Made by a program: the position numbers and the translations under genes. Of a stretch of DNA of 64,000 nt, positions 16,831-25,506 are shown one piece after another. The first letter of the stretch is position 1. Every line of letters starts with the position of its first letter. The stretch comes from Candidatus Rifleibacteriota bacterium (GTDB taxonomy: Bacteria; Riflebacteria; Ozemobacteria; Ozemobacterales; Ozemobacteraceae): assembly GCA_029564115.1 (NCBI GenBank), contig JAKQQP010000233.1, forward strand, positions 1 to 64,000, in the 5' to 3' direction. The notes beneath the pieces are model-generated. The model saw only the letters and a program-made list of their open reading frames with translations. It was not told the DNA's origin and did not search any database.

Positions 16831-19593
16831 ATGAAACTGATTTATCGTCTGCTCAAAAAAATAGCCACAGCGGCGGCAGTGATCTGGCTGGCAACGGCCG
16901 CAACCGCCGAACCCACGGTTCAGAAAGAACTTCCCGGCCCAAACACACTTCGCATACATTACCAGCGCCAGGATGCCAGCTATCAAGACTACGGCCTCTG
17001 GCTCTGGGACGAAGTCAAACAACCTTCTACCGACTGGCCGGGTGGCGCTATGCCCTTTTCCGGGCATGACGAATTTGGCGTTTATGCCGACGTAGAGCTT
17101 CTCGATAACGCTACTCAGATAGGCTTTCTGATATTGAATACCAAAACCGGCGAAAAAGAAAACGGCAGCAAAATCGTGGTTTTAAACGGTCAAAAAGAAG
17201 TCTGGGCAAAAGAAGCCGACGACAATGTCTACGATTCACCAGAATTGCAGCTCAAACTCTACCTGAAACTGGCCACGGTCACCTCATCAGGGAAACTGCA
17301 ACTGCTCTTCAATGCCCGCCCGCAACTTTCTGCCACAGAACTGCAAAAGCAGATCAGCCTCAAAAATCGTCACAACAAAGCGCTCACTGTAAACAATGTC
17401 GAAATGAACGAAAACAATAGCGTTACAGTTTCTGCAGATTTCGATGCCGAAACTGCACCACTGGTAGTGACATTTGCAGATAAATCCTTGTCAGCCGGCC
17501 TTGACTGGCGACTTATCGACGAACTTTACGCCTGTAACGACGTTGAACTCGGCTGCATATTCGCAAACGGCAGGGCAACCATCAACCTCTGGGCACCTCT
17601 GGCCGAAAAAGTCGATTTCATGCTCTTCGATAAAAACGACCAAACAAAACTTATCTGGCAAAACCCTATGCAGCGCCAAAAACGTGGAATCTGGCAAATC
17701 ATACTCGCTGCAGATACAATTGCAGGGGCAGAAAACCTCGATGGCTGTTTCTACCAGTTTGAGGTGACGAACCCCGGCTCCGGCCCCAAAAAAGTACTCG
17801 ACCCGTATGCCCGCTCGATGGCCGCTGTGACTGTAGACTCAGCCGGTCAAAGTGCCGGCAGCAGCGGCGATTTAGTCGGCAAAGCCGCCATCGTCGCCCC
17901 CCAGAAGCACGGCCCGAAGCTTTCCGGGCACAGAATTGCCGGCGTAGATCGCCGCGAAGACGCGATCATTTACGAAGTCCATATCAGAGACTTCACCGCC
18001 GACCCGGCCATTGAAAAAGAACTGAACCATAGATGGGGCAGTTACCGCGCTTTCATCGACAAACTACCCTATATCAAAGAACTCGGCGTCACTCACATAC
18101 AGCTTCTTCCGGTCATGGCCTGGTATTACGGCGACGAAACTGCCATGGGGCAGCGAGAACTCGAATACTGCGCCAAAAACAATCATTACAACTGGGGCTA
18201 CGACCCGCAAAACTATTTTTCGCCCGATGGCGCTTATTCAGAAAATCCGAATGACCCCAAAGCACGAATCGCAGAACTCAAAGAGCTTATCGATGCCGTT
18301 CATAAAGCCGGTATGGGCGTCGTTCTCGATGTTGTCTACACCCATATGGCCAAAGCGGCCTTTTTAAACGATATCGTCCCTGACTACTATTTTTTCCGAA
18401 ATGCCGAAGGTACTTTTCTCGGCGATTTTGGCAACAATCTGGCCACTAACCGCAAAATGGCCGCCAGACTCTTGATAGACTCGGTTAAATACTGGTTCAG
18501 CGAGTATAAAATCGACGGCATGCGCTTCGATATGATGGGAGACGCTACTCAGGATGCTATTCAGGCTGCATTCGACGCCGCCGTAGCTATTAACCCGCAG
18601 ACAATTTTTATCGGTGAGGGCTGGCGCACGTTTAAAGGGCACATCGAAGATTCGGCCCTGCACGGCAAGGGCGCCGACCAGGACTGGATGAACAAAACCG
18701 ATAGCGTCGGCGTTTTCAGTGATGAGTTCCGCAACGAACTTAAATCAGGTTTCGGCTGCGAAGGCGAGCCAATGTTTCTTACCGGCGGCAAACGCGACAT
18801 TAAAAAGCTTTTCAAAGCCATAATCGCTCAGCCCGGCAACACCCCGGCCGACGCCCCCGGTGACATGGTGCAGTATATCGAGGCCCATGACAACATGCCA
18901 CTCTACGACGTCATCGCTCAATCCATCAAAAAAGACCCGGAAATCCCGGCTAATGATGCCGAGATTCATCGACGCATACGCATAGGCAACGCCATGGTTC
19001 TGACCGCCCAGGGCACGGCCTTTCTGCATGCCGGCCAGGAATACGGGCGCAGCAAGCAATGGCTTGCCAGCAGCACCCCCGAACAAAAATTTCACTTTCT
19101 GAGCGACGCTGACGGAAAACCCTTCAAGCACCCATACTTTATTCATGACTCTTACGATTCTTCTGATGCAATCAATAAATTCGACTGGGCAAAAGTCAGC
19201 GATGCCGGGAAATTCCCGACCAATATGGCTACCTGTGAGTTTACCCGCGGGCTGATAAAACTGCGACGGTCGACCGATGCTTTCAGACTCCCCAGTAAAG
19301 AGCTGATCGACAAAAACACAAGCCTGATCGAAGTCGAAGAAATTGCTCCCGTAGACCTCGCAATGGCTTATTCTTGCAAAGCTACCAATGGCAACCGATT
19401 CTGCGTGTTCATTAACGCAGACAATAAAACAAGAACCTTCACCACAAACCTTGATCTGGCAAAGGGGAAAATACTGGTCGATGGCCGGCAGGCCGGTTGC
19501 AAATCGATAGAATTACCGGTCGACTGCCAGATAAGAGGCAATGCAATCACCCTTGAGCCTCTGACGGTTGCGATAATACAAATACCGGATTGA
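16831..19593 (+). CDS. pulA: secreted type I pullulanase (GH13)
   Basis: This 920-residue protein begins with a signal peptide ending near ATAATAEP. It has a pullulanase-associated carbohydrate-binding domain (about 35-150, LRIHYQRQDASYQDYGLWLW), then a CBM48 (about 240-335), then the GH13 barrel. The type I pullulanase hallmark YNWGYDP is present. The catalytic triad can be placed at Asp567 (GMRFDMMG), Glu596 (FIGEGW) and Asp687 (EAHDN). It should cleave alpha-1,6 links in pullulan, amylopectin or glycogen, in the periplasm or outside. It converges with the HDOD gene, only 4 bp between stops. No lipobox is seen, so it is probably released or periplasmic. Confidence 0.92.
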   Translation: MKLIYRLLKKIATAAAVIWLATAATAEPTVQKELPGPNTLRIHYQRQDASYQDYGLWLWDEVKQPSTDWPGGAMPFSGHDEFGVYADVELLDNATQIGFLILNTKTGEKENGSKIVVLNGQKEVWAKEADDNVYDSPELQLKLYLKLATVTSSGKLQLLFNARPQLSATELQKQISLKNRHNKALTVNNVEMNENNSVTVSADFDAETAPLVVTFADKSLSAGLDWRLIDELYACNDVELGCIFANGRATINLWAPLAEKVDFMLFDKNDQTKLIWQNPMQRQKRGIWQIILAADTIAGAENLDGCFYQFEVTNPGSGPKKVLDPYARSMAAVTVDSAGQSAGSSGDLVGKAAIVAPQKHGPKLSGHRIAGVDRREDAIIYEVHIRDFTADPAIEKELNHRWGSYRAFIDKLPYIKELGVTHIQLLPVMAWYYGDETAMGQRELEYCAKNNHYNWGYDPQNYFSPDGAYSENPNDPKARIAELKELIDAVHKAGMGVVLDVVYTHMAKAAFLNDIVPDYYFFRNAEGTFLGDFGNNLATNRKMAARLLIDSVKYWFSEYKIDGMRFDMMGDATQDAIQAAFDAAVAINPQTIFIGEGWRTFKGHIEDSALHGKGADQDWMNKTDSVGVFSDEFRNELKSGFGCEGEPMFLTGGKRDIKKLFKAIIAQPGNTPADAPGDMVQYIEAHDNMPLYDVIAQSIKKDPEIPANDAEIHRRIRIGNAMVLTAQGTAFLHAGQEYGRSKQWLASSTPEQKFHFLSDADGKPFKHPYFIHDSYDSSDAINKFDWAKVSDAGKFPTNMATCEFTRGLIKLRRSTDAFRLPSKELIDKNTSLIEVEEIAPVDLAMAYSCKATNGNRFCVFINADNKTRTFTTNLDLAKGKILVDGRQAGCKSIELPVDCQIRGNAITLEPLTVAIIQIPD

Positions 19594-19597
19594 GCGC

Positions 19598-20800
19598 TCA
19601 GGAATTTGTTCCACTGCTGTGATCGAATTTTTCGAGCTCTGCCTTGAGATAGTCAAAAAAGTCGGGCAATACAAAAGGATCTTCTTCAGCCGCTTCGTCG
19701 GTCGAGGAAGAAATCTTTTTGGCGGCAGACGCGCTCAAACGAGCCTGGCGACGCTCAGAAAAGACCTGCAGAAAATGTTCATACTGTGTAAAACACGGCA
19801 TTTCATCGACAAACTGGTTCAAAAAACCATTTGCGGTCATTACCGCCGGCAAAACCAGATCTTCGGTGGGCACGCACGTTTCATCGTGATGATCAGCAGC
19901 TACGGTTTTTAGATAATCGGGTAGGCCCATTTTTTCGACGAGAATACCGCCAAGTCTCTGATGGTCAAGACCAAAAATTTCTCTTTCGGCCTCAGACAGA
20001 GTTTTTCCGCCATTGGTAACAAGCTCGTAGATCCTGCCATACTCCTGCCTGTTGAAATTACAAAGCAGCAGAGCACCCAGATCATGAAACAGACCCGCGA
20101 AAAAAGTTTTTCTGACCAGATTCTGGTCACCACCGATAAGTTTGCCGATGCAGGCCGACAGATGGGCGCAACGCCTCATGTGAAGAAGCTTTTCCGGCTG
20201 ATCTTCGAGCAACTCGGCGAACTGGTCAAAGATTTCCTGAAGAACAATCTGTCTGATGCCTTCTATTCCGAGAAATGCTGCTACGGATTTGAGGTTTTCA
20301 AAGGGCAGACGTCTGACAAAAAAGGCGCTGTTCGAAGTGCTGAGCATGCGGTCAGCCAGACTCTTATCTTTGCCAATGACCTCTTCGAGGTCTTCAAAGC
20401 TTACATCGGGGTTCTGCAACATTTGCATCAGCTTGTAACCCGTAGATTGCAGAGGCGGCATTTTTTCAAACTGCTCAAGAATGGCTGCCAGATTTTTTTC
20501 GCCCTGAATCCAGATTCTTGCCTGGGCAACTTCGTTGAATCTTCTGATCCCGTGCAGGTCTATGGCAACCTGTCTGTCTTCGGCGGCGACCAAAAGAAGT
20601 TTTTCGGCCAGCCCGGCTAAAACTTGAGAAAACGAAGTATTGAGAGAGGCCGAGCTTTCGAGATGAAGTATGACGTGATTGAACTTTTTCTGAAGAATCT
20701 TCAGAGCCTCGACCGACTTGTGGCCCGACCCCAGTTCTTCAGAGACAATCATTTCGATGACGCCATCGCCATGGTCGCGCAGCTGAAAAGGGTAATCCAT
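19598..20800 (-). CDS. HDOD-domain protein with N-terminal STAS-like region
   Basis: This protein of about 400 residues has an N-terminal stretch (about 1-115) whose alternation of strands and helices, including FNHVILHLESSASLNTSF, looks like a STAS domain. The HDOD output domain follows (about 120-330: MPPLQSTGYKLMQML, SLADRMLSTSNSAFF, GLFHDLGALLL). HDOD proteins act in signalling; metal-binding and phosphodiesterase residues are usually degenerate. The ATG at 20800 is chosen because GGAG lies about 11 bases upstream; a TTG 17 codons earlier is also open. It lies after the terminator of the che cluster in the same direction, so it may have its own promoter. Confidence 0.82.
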   Translation of the reverse strand: MDYPFQLRDHGDGVIEMIVSEELGSGHKSVEALKILQKKFNHVILHLESSASLNTSFSQVLAGLAEKLLLVAAEDRQVAIDLHGIRRFNEVAQARIWIQGEKNLAAILEQFEKMPPLQSTGYKLMQMLQNPDVSFEDLEEVIGKDKSLADRMLSTSNSAFFVRRLPFENLKSVAAFLGIEGIRQIVLQEIFDQFAELLEDQPEKLLHMRRCAHLSACIGKLIGGDQNLVRKTFFAGLFHDLGALLLCNFNRQEYGRIYELVTNGGKTLSEAEREIFGLDHQRLGGILVEKMGLPDYLKTVAADHHDETCVPTEDLVLPAVMTANGFLNQFVDEMPCFTQYEHFLQVFSERRQARLSASAAKKISSSTDEAAEEDPFVLPDFFDYLKAELEKFDHSSGTNS

Positions 20801-20877
20801 GATGTATCTCACTCCGTTAATCTCAATGTTTCGGTCGTTATATTCTCTCAAAAATGTTCGCTTTTGCCAACTAGAAA

Positions 20878-20904
20878 AGAGAGCCTGAAAATTTCAGGCT
20901 CTCT
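20878..20904 (-). terminator. rho-independent terminator at the end of the che cluster
   Basis: A near-perfect inverted repeat (AGAGAGCCTGAAA with TTTCAGGCTCTCT) is followed on the minus strand by TTTT. It lies 24 bp after the stop of the 226-residue protein and before the HDOD gene. Confidence 0.75.
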
Positions 20905-20928
20905 TCGCTGTAATGCCCGCAAAAACTG

Positions 20929-21609
20929 CTATGTCGGGTCGGGGCCAATGAAATCATCAAAATAAGTCCAGAGCTCTCTACTTTGTTTGCTGATCTCAAC
21001 ACCCTCAGCAAGATGCTTCAGGTTACTCACGGCTTCTTCGCCACTGGCAGCCTCTCTGCTGACAGCCCTTACAGCCGAAAACAATTTCGCCAGATTTTGC
21101 GACCGGCTGCCGCCAGCATCTTCATCTTCAACGGCAGCCACCTTGCTGAATACCTCAGAGAACGGTGGCAAACCCTCGACACCGGCTTTTTCGATCACAG
21201 AAGTCAGAGCAGAATTGAAGTTTTCGAACAGACCGGCTTCTTTTTCGCCAGAAAGTTCTGCCATACCGGCGAAAAGTTCACCCGTCGCCTCAACATTGCC
21301 ACTTACGGCAATATCGATACTGTTTATTAAACGCACCGACTTAAGACTATCTGCAGAATCCACAGACTGACGAATCGCCGACTGAAATCCTTCGTAAGCC
21401 TTCTGGCCGGCAGACTCCCGCAGGGTTCTACCGATATTGTTCAGCCTGGCACCATTCGCCGAGATTGTCGAATAGCCTGCTCTGGCCTGAGCTGCCGAAT
21501 TGAGCAGCTGCAAAGAATCTCTAACCTGACCAGGCTGCACTTGCGCAGAAGTCACATTCTGCAGAAGAACCTGCTGCAAACCGGGATTTGTTTTAGATGT
21601 GCTGATCAT
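20929..21609 (-). CDS. uncharacterised helical protein at the end of the che cluster
   Basis: I do not recognise this 226-residue protein. It has no signal peptide or membrane segment. Composition suggests an all-alpha, soluble protein rich in Ala, Ser, Glu and Asn, with stretches such as DSLQLLNSAAQARAGYS and QNLAKLFSAVRAVSREAASG. The C-terminus is distinct and aromatic (ELWTYFDDFIGPDPT). The start at 21609 is supported by GGAGG 6 bases upstream. It is the last gene before the terminator, 98 bp after cheW, so it probably belongs to the che transcript. It might be a structural or scaffold partner of the array, but nothing in the sequence proves that. Confidence 0.7.
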   Translation of the reverse strand: MISTSKTNPGLQQVLLQNVTSAQVQPGQVRDSLQLLNSAAQARAGYSTISANGARLNNIGRTLRESAGQKAYEGFQSAIRQSVDSADSLKSVRLINSIDIAVSGNVEATGELFAGMAELSGEKEAGLFENFNSALTSVIEKAGVEGLPPFSEVFSKVAAVEDEDAGGSRSQNLAKLFSAVRAVSREAASGEEAVSNLKHLAEGVEISKQSRELWTYFDDFIGPDPT

Positions 21610-21707
21610 AAAACGCCTCCGTGCGTACACACATTACAGATCCGTCTGCTAAAAAGATATCCAATCAGCAGATTTTGTCCATAGTTGTGGGCAGCAGAAA
21701 AGACGTT

Positions 21708-22238
21708 TCAGTCTGTATAATTGTCAGATCCGACGAGATCTTTCCCGACAATGGCAGTTTCTTTAACAAGCGACAGTTCATTCGAAGTAAAAACTCTGTC
21801 AATATCGAGAATCATCAAAAAGCTTTCCCCAATTTTTCCCATTCCTTTGAGAAACTCGACCTTGATTCTAGAACCTATTTTGGGGGGCGGCTCGATGCTG
21901 CCCGGGTCAAGTTCTATAACTTCCTGAACCGAATCAGCCAGGGCACCGATAGTCGTCAGCTCATTTTCAACAAGAGCTTCAACGACGACGATACAGGTAT
22001 TGACCGATTTTTCGGTCATACTCATACCGAATTTCAAGCGCATATCGACAACCGGAACGACACTGCCGCGCAGGTTGATGACGCCACGCATGAATTCAGG
22101 CGTTCTCGGCACTTTGGTAATTGGTGGAAAATCAAGAATTTCGCGCACTCTCGCGACATCTACTGCATAAACCTCATTGCCCAGTTTAAAAGCAAGATAT
22201 TGAACAGCTGCCGTCGAGCCTTTTTTTTCGTCAGACAT
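21708..22238 (-). CDS. cheW: chemotaxis coupling protein CheW (copy 1)
   Basis: This 176-residue protein is a complete CheW: YLAFKLGNEVYAVDVARV, then FMRGVINLRGSVVPVVDMR, and the second SH3-like lobe ending FLMILDIDRVF. CheW links receptors to CheA. It differs from the second CheW of the cluster (27460-27990) at roughly 27 of 176 positions by eye. A central run of nearly 60 residues is identical although many codons differ at third positions, so the duplication is not recent. The ATG at 22238 has AGGAGC upstream. It lies just after a remnant of an MCP gene, mirroring the intact MCP-cheW order of the other copy. Confidence 0.93.
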   Translation of the reverse strand: MSDEKKGSTAAVQYLAFKLGNEVYAVDVARVREILDFPPITKVPRTPEFMRGVINLRGSVVPVVDMRLKFGMSMTEKSVNTCIVVVEALVENELTTIGALADSVQEVIELDPGSIEPPPKIGSRIKVEFLKGMGKIGESFLMILDIDRVFTSNELSLVKETAIVGKDLVGSDNYTD

Positions 22239-22266
22239 ATTTTGCTCCTGTAGAATCTGCAAAGCA

Positions 22267-22289
22267 GGCGGGCAACAAAATTGCCCGCC
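22267..22289 (-). other. intergenic stem-loop upstream of cheW copy 1
   Basis: GGCGGGCAA (22267-22275) and TTGCCCGCC (22281-22289) form a perfect 9-bp stem with a 5-base loop. There is no T run. A comparable stem-loop (28017-28043) precedes the other cheW, so it may be a shared mRNA-processing or stability element. Confidence 0.6.
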
Positions 22290-22297
22290 CCAGAGAA

Positions 22298-22375
22298 TCA
22301 ATATTTTTCAAAGTCAGAATCAAGCCTATCGATATCTTCGCCAAGATTGAGCTTCACTCCGCCTGCTATTTTCAT
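22298..22375 (-). pseudogene. 25-codon remnant (or micro-gene) of an MCP C-terminal tail
   Basis: The minus strand encodes ATG, then four codons, then [13 protein letters not shown] and the ending SDFEKY, followed by TGA. The last 22 residues closely match the extreme C-terminus of the MCP at 28052-30580, which reads [13 protein letters not shown] and ends ADFEKY. In both places the tail is followed by a stem-loop and then cheW. The simplest reading is that a second MCP gene was deleted down to its last codons. No Shine-Dalgarno sequence precedes the ATG. The reading frame is the same as that of the preceding CheA core, separated by TGA and TAA. Translation as a 25-residue peptide by coupling is possible but unproven. 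Confidence 0.75.
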
Positions 22376-22384
22376 CAGACATTA

Positions 22385-23935
22385 TCAGGCGCAGGAAACG
22401 GCGTGCAGGCTCGTGCGCATCAGACGTTCTGCATCCAGAATAATGGCAATCGAGCCATCACCAAGAATGGAAGCGCCTGAAAACTCGGGGATACCCGTAT
22501 AAATGCGCCCAAGAGATTTGATAACGGTTTTATGCTCACCAATTACCGTATCGACGACAAAACCGATACGCTGGCCTTTGACATGAGAAATAACGATCTG
22601 CTCGATTTCGGGAGCTTTGCCCTCTATTTTAAACAGCTCCCGCAACCTGATATAAGGGACCAGGCTACCGCGAACATTGGCCAGATTGCCACCGGTACTG
22701 CTGTTTTTAGTTTCTTCGCGACGAAGCTCAAAACATTCTTCAACCACGCTGAGAGGCAATACAAAAGAGCGTTTGTCGATAGAAACGAGCAGCCCGTCGA
22801 TTATAGCCAGGGTAAGAGGCAGAACGACATCTATCTGAGTCCATTTGCCTGGGCACGAAGAAACTTCAACGGAGCCGCGCAGCTCTTCGATTGTTTTCTT
22901 GACAACATCCATTCCCACACCGCGTCCGGAAACATTGGTGACCTGAGCCGCGGTCGAAAAGCCCGGAGCAAAAATCAGGCCGAAGATCTCCCGGTCGCTG
23001 AGCTGAGCATTAGGCGCGACAAGTTCGCGTTCGATCGCCCGCTTCAAAATCTTTTCTTTGGGCAGACCACCGCCATCGTCTCTAACGTGAATTACAACGT
23101 TTCCTGAGGAGTGCTCGGCAGAAAGATGAATCGTGCCACGCCGCGGCTTGCCTGCTGCCACCCGGACTTCCGGGGTCTCGATACCATGATCGGCACAGTT
23201 GCGTATCATATGCATCAAAGGCTCGTCGAGCTTGTCTATGACCGTCTTGTCTATTTCGGTATCGGTACCGCTCATGGTAAGATCTATCTCTTTGTGCAGA
23301 GTTGTCGATAGATCATGAATAAGACGCCTGAATTTGGTAAAGGTCGATTCAATGGGCAGCATGCGAACACTCAGGGCATTATCGCGCAGGCTGTTGGTCA
23401 GAAGACTGACTTCTTCGGAAATAGCTTCCAGGTCGAATTCCTGCAGAAGATGCTCGAGTTCACCCGGCTGCGCTTTTCTGATAACACCTGAAACCTGTGA
23501 AAGTCGCTCTTGAACGGTTACAAGTTCGCCAATAAGATTAAAAAGCTTGTCGAGTTTGTCTGACGCAACTCGAATGGTAGAAATTTTTTCGACCTTCGCT
23601 TTTTTTGCCAGAGCTTCTTTTTGCCTGTTTTGCTCGGCAAGGGCGGCTTCTATTTTATCTCTAGAGACCAGGCCGTCCTCGACAAGTTCCTGACCGATAG
23701 GTTTTCTTTTTTTCAGCTCCCGGTCGAGGTCCTGAGGCGATATATCGCCACGTTTTACAAGAATTTCACCAATTGGCTGAACATTGTCGAAATCAGGCAA
23801 TTCACCATCAGGCAACATCTCTTCTGCGCGTATATCGAGTTCCAGGCCGGGCCCGGCGACGAGCGACAGCAGCTCTCTGAGTTCGTCAACAGACAATCCA
23901 GAGCGAAAAATTGTGTCTATTTCCACTTTTTTCAT
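22385..23935 (-). CDS. cheA: CheA kinase core without an Hpt domain
   Basis: This 516-residue protein lacks the phospho-accepting Hpt domain. Residues 1-38 look like the second half of a ferredoxin-like regulatory domain. Two short repeats follow (PIGEILVKRGDISPQDL at 54-70; PIGQELVEDGLVS at 79-91), like those linking domains in other CheA and type II secretion ATPases. The dimerisation domain comes next (IRVASDKLDKLFNLIGELV). The ATPase is intact: N box with Asn246 and His250 (MIRNCADHGIE), G1 DDGGG (286-290), G2 GRGVG (337-341). The CheW-like domain is C-terminal. It should autophosphorylate only in trans, on the separate Hpt protein upstream or on the Hpt of the second CheA. GGGAAAAG precedes its ATG. 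Confidence 0.9.
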   Translation of the reverse strand: MKKVEIDTIFRSGLSVDELRELLSLVAGPGLELDIRAEEMLPDGELPDFDNVQPIGEILVKRGDISPQDLDRELKKRKPIGQELVEDGLVSRDKIEAALAEQNRQKEALAKKAKVEKISTIRVASDKLDKLFNLIGELVTVQERLSQVSGVIRKAQPGELEHLLQEFDLEAISEEVSLLTNSLRDNALSVRMLPIESTFTKFRRLIHDLSTTLHKEIDLTMSGTDTEIDKTVIDKLDEPLMHMIRNCADHGIETPEVRVAAGKPRRGTIHLSAEHSSGNVVIHVRDDGGGLPKEKILKRAIERELVAPNAQLSDREIFGLIFAPGFSTAAQVTNVSGRGVGMDVVKKTIEELRGSVEVSSCPGKWTQIDVVLPLTLAIIDGLLVSIDKRSFVLPLSVVEECFELRREETKNSSTGGNLANVRGSLVPYIRLRELFKIEGKAPEIEQIVISHVKGQRIGFVVDTVIGEHKTVIKSLGRIYTGIPEFSGASILGDGSIAIILDAERLMRTSLHAVSCA

Positions 23936-23961
23936 ATAACTTTTCCCGTTTTCTCAGCCAA

Positions 23962-24912
23962 CTAAGCGTTTTTTGTACGCATTTTCAAAACAGTGCCAAG
24001 TCTGGCAAGAGTCTTTTCGAACCTGTCGATGCCGGTCAAAGCACCGGGGCCTCGCTCGTCGGCAACAATCTTTATGCGGTGTATTTCCGGGGCTTTCACG
24101 GCACCGTCAGCACAAGGCTGAATCTTCTCGGCAAGAACATTCAAACGGTTATTCAATTCAATAGGGTGCTGCATCGCCATCATTATTTTAACCGGATCAA
24201 AATCACTTTCATCGACCTCGCCAGAATCGTTGTACATTTCATCTACTTCGTCGAGCATTTCCCGGGCCAGTTCGAACAACTCGGCCGGCAGCACATTTCT
24301 TTCAATGCGGGCGGCTCTGAAAACCGCCTCGAGCTTAGATAAAAACTCAACCGCGCTTTCTTTGTTCTGTATCACCAGAAGATAATAAAGAAACGTAAAC
24401 TTCTGGCCAAGCGAAGAGGTCAACTTTTCGTGGTCAGGGTGTTTTTTGGCAGAAGCAAGCTCTTTGCCGATGGCTTTGATCAACTTGCTTGTTCTCTCGT
24501 AGCCAAAGGCCTCAGAAGCGTTCTGCACCATTGTCGCTTTGCGGGCATCGGCAAACTGCTTCAGAACAGAAGCGAGGTGGTCTTCGTCAACGGGAGGGCC
24601 GCCATAATGAGACTCGATCAATGATGAAACGCAATCGTGGGCTTTGAGAGCAAGGCGTATTATTTCGGGCGACACCTTTGCCTGACCCTGGCGCAGATAG
24701 TCACATTCGCTTTCAAGAGTATGAGCGAACTGCGCAACATCGTTGAGATCGACCATTGCCGCTGACCCTTTGATAGTATGCATCACTCTGAACATCCGGT
24801 CGATTTCGGCAGTGTCTTCAGGGTTGTTCTCAAGCTGCAGCAGAGCTTCTTCAAGTTCGAGAAGAAACTCGCCGGCCGTTTCGCGAAAAACATTTTTAAG
24901 GTCGTTGCTCAT
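23962..24912 (-). CDS. Hpt phosphotransfer protein (N-terminal part of a split CheA)
   Basis: This 316-residue protein begins with a P1/Hpt domain whose phospho-accepting histidine is His45 in MHTIKGSAAM. A second helical region (about 125-235, TSKLIKAIGKELASAKK, FLYYLLVIQNKESAVEFL) may be another helical bundle without the histidine motif. The final 41 residues (EIHRIKIVADERG, RFEKTLARLGTVL) align with the first half of the ferredoxin-like P2-type domain that is complete in the second CheA of this cluster. The second half of that domain opens the next gene, 26 bp downstream. Together they make up one CheA. A distinct stop, spacer, ribosome-binding site and ATG argue against a sequencing frameshift. 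Confidence 0.85.
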   Translation of the reverse strand: MSNDLKNVFRETAGEFLLELEEALLQLENNPEDTAEIDRMFRVMHTIKGSAAMVDLNDVAQFAHTLESECDYLRQGQAKVSPEIIRLALKAHDCVSSLIESHYGGPPVDEDHLASVLKQFADARKATMVQNASEAFGYERTSKLIKAIGKELASAKKHPDHEKLTSSLGQKFTFLYYLLVIQNKESAVEFLSKLEAVFRAARIERNVLPAELFELAREMLDEVDEMYNDSGEVDESDFDPVKIMMAMQHPIELNNRLNVLAEKIQPCADGAVKAPEIHRIKIVADERGPGALTGIDRFEKTLARLGTVLKMRTKNA

Positions 24913-24930
24913 GAGGTCTCCATTATAGCA

Positions 24931-25506
24931 TCAATCATCAAAAAGGGTAATTTCGCCGCCCTCTTCGTGATCGACGCTTTGTTCCACTTCCTGACAGAAT
25001 TTCTTTTCTTCTGTGAGGGTTTCGTCTCTGAGTTTTTTCTGGATCTTCTTGACAAAAACTTCGTAAGTATCGGTATGAAAGTTGATTACTCTGGTCCAGG
25101 GTCCGCCAAAATCATAGGCGAGCAAAGGGATGTTTTCCATGTGCAGAAAATTCAAAAGAAATTCAACATTTCGCTGCCCCGGAGTAAGGCCGACATTGGC
25201 TATTTCGAGCACATTGCCACCACCGAAAGCCTTGGCCTGGAGGCGATTTCTTCTGGCGCCAAGCTTCATCATGTCATTTATAAGCACTTCCATGGCATGA
25301 ATGCCATAGCGGGTACTCGCATCGAAATGATGCATATCGGCATTATGAACGAGCAAAATATGATTCATTCCCGCAACGCCGGCTTCTTTGTCGAACAGGC
25401 AGGCAGAAACACACGAACCCAGCAGCGTATTCAGTATCGCAGGCCCGCGACAGGCATGCAACTGACCAATGTTTACATGAATTCTGGGTACAGTCAAATT
25501 TGACAT
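24931..25506 (-). CDS. cheD: chemoreceptor glutamine deamidase CheD
   Basis: This 191-residue protein carries the CheD active site: Cys32 in [11 protein letters not shown], His49 in [10 protein letters not shown], and an upstream threonine. CheD deamidates receptor glutamines and, in CheC/CheX systems, its activity is tuned by the phosphatase. The C-terminus has an extra charged tail ([19 protein letters not shown]). Its ATG lies inside the last codons of cheB (13-bp overlap in another frame), a sign of translational coupling. The closest visible phosphatase partner, cheX, lies 13 kb away at 38439. Confidence 0.93.
   Translation of the reverse strand: MSNLTVPRIHVNIGQLHACRGPAILNTLLGSCVSACLFDKEAGVAGMNHILLVHNADMHHFDASTRYGIHAMEVLINDMMKLGARRNRLQAKAFGGGNVLEIANVGLTPGQRNVEFLLNFLHMENIPLLAYDFGGPWTRVINFHTDTYEVFVKKIQKKLRDETLTEEKKFCQEVEQSVDHEEGGEITLFDD

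Noticed and set aside
23936..23961. A frameshift artefact splitting a single cheA gene
   Set aside because: The junction has a normal stop, a 26-bp spacer, a ribosome-binding site and an ATG. Frame-shifted translation of the spacer does not restore the missing middle of the domain.
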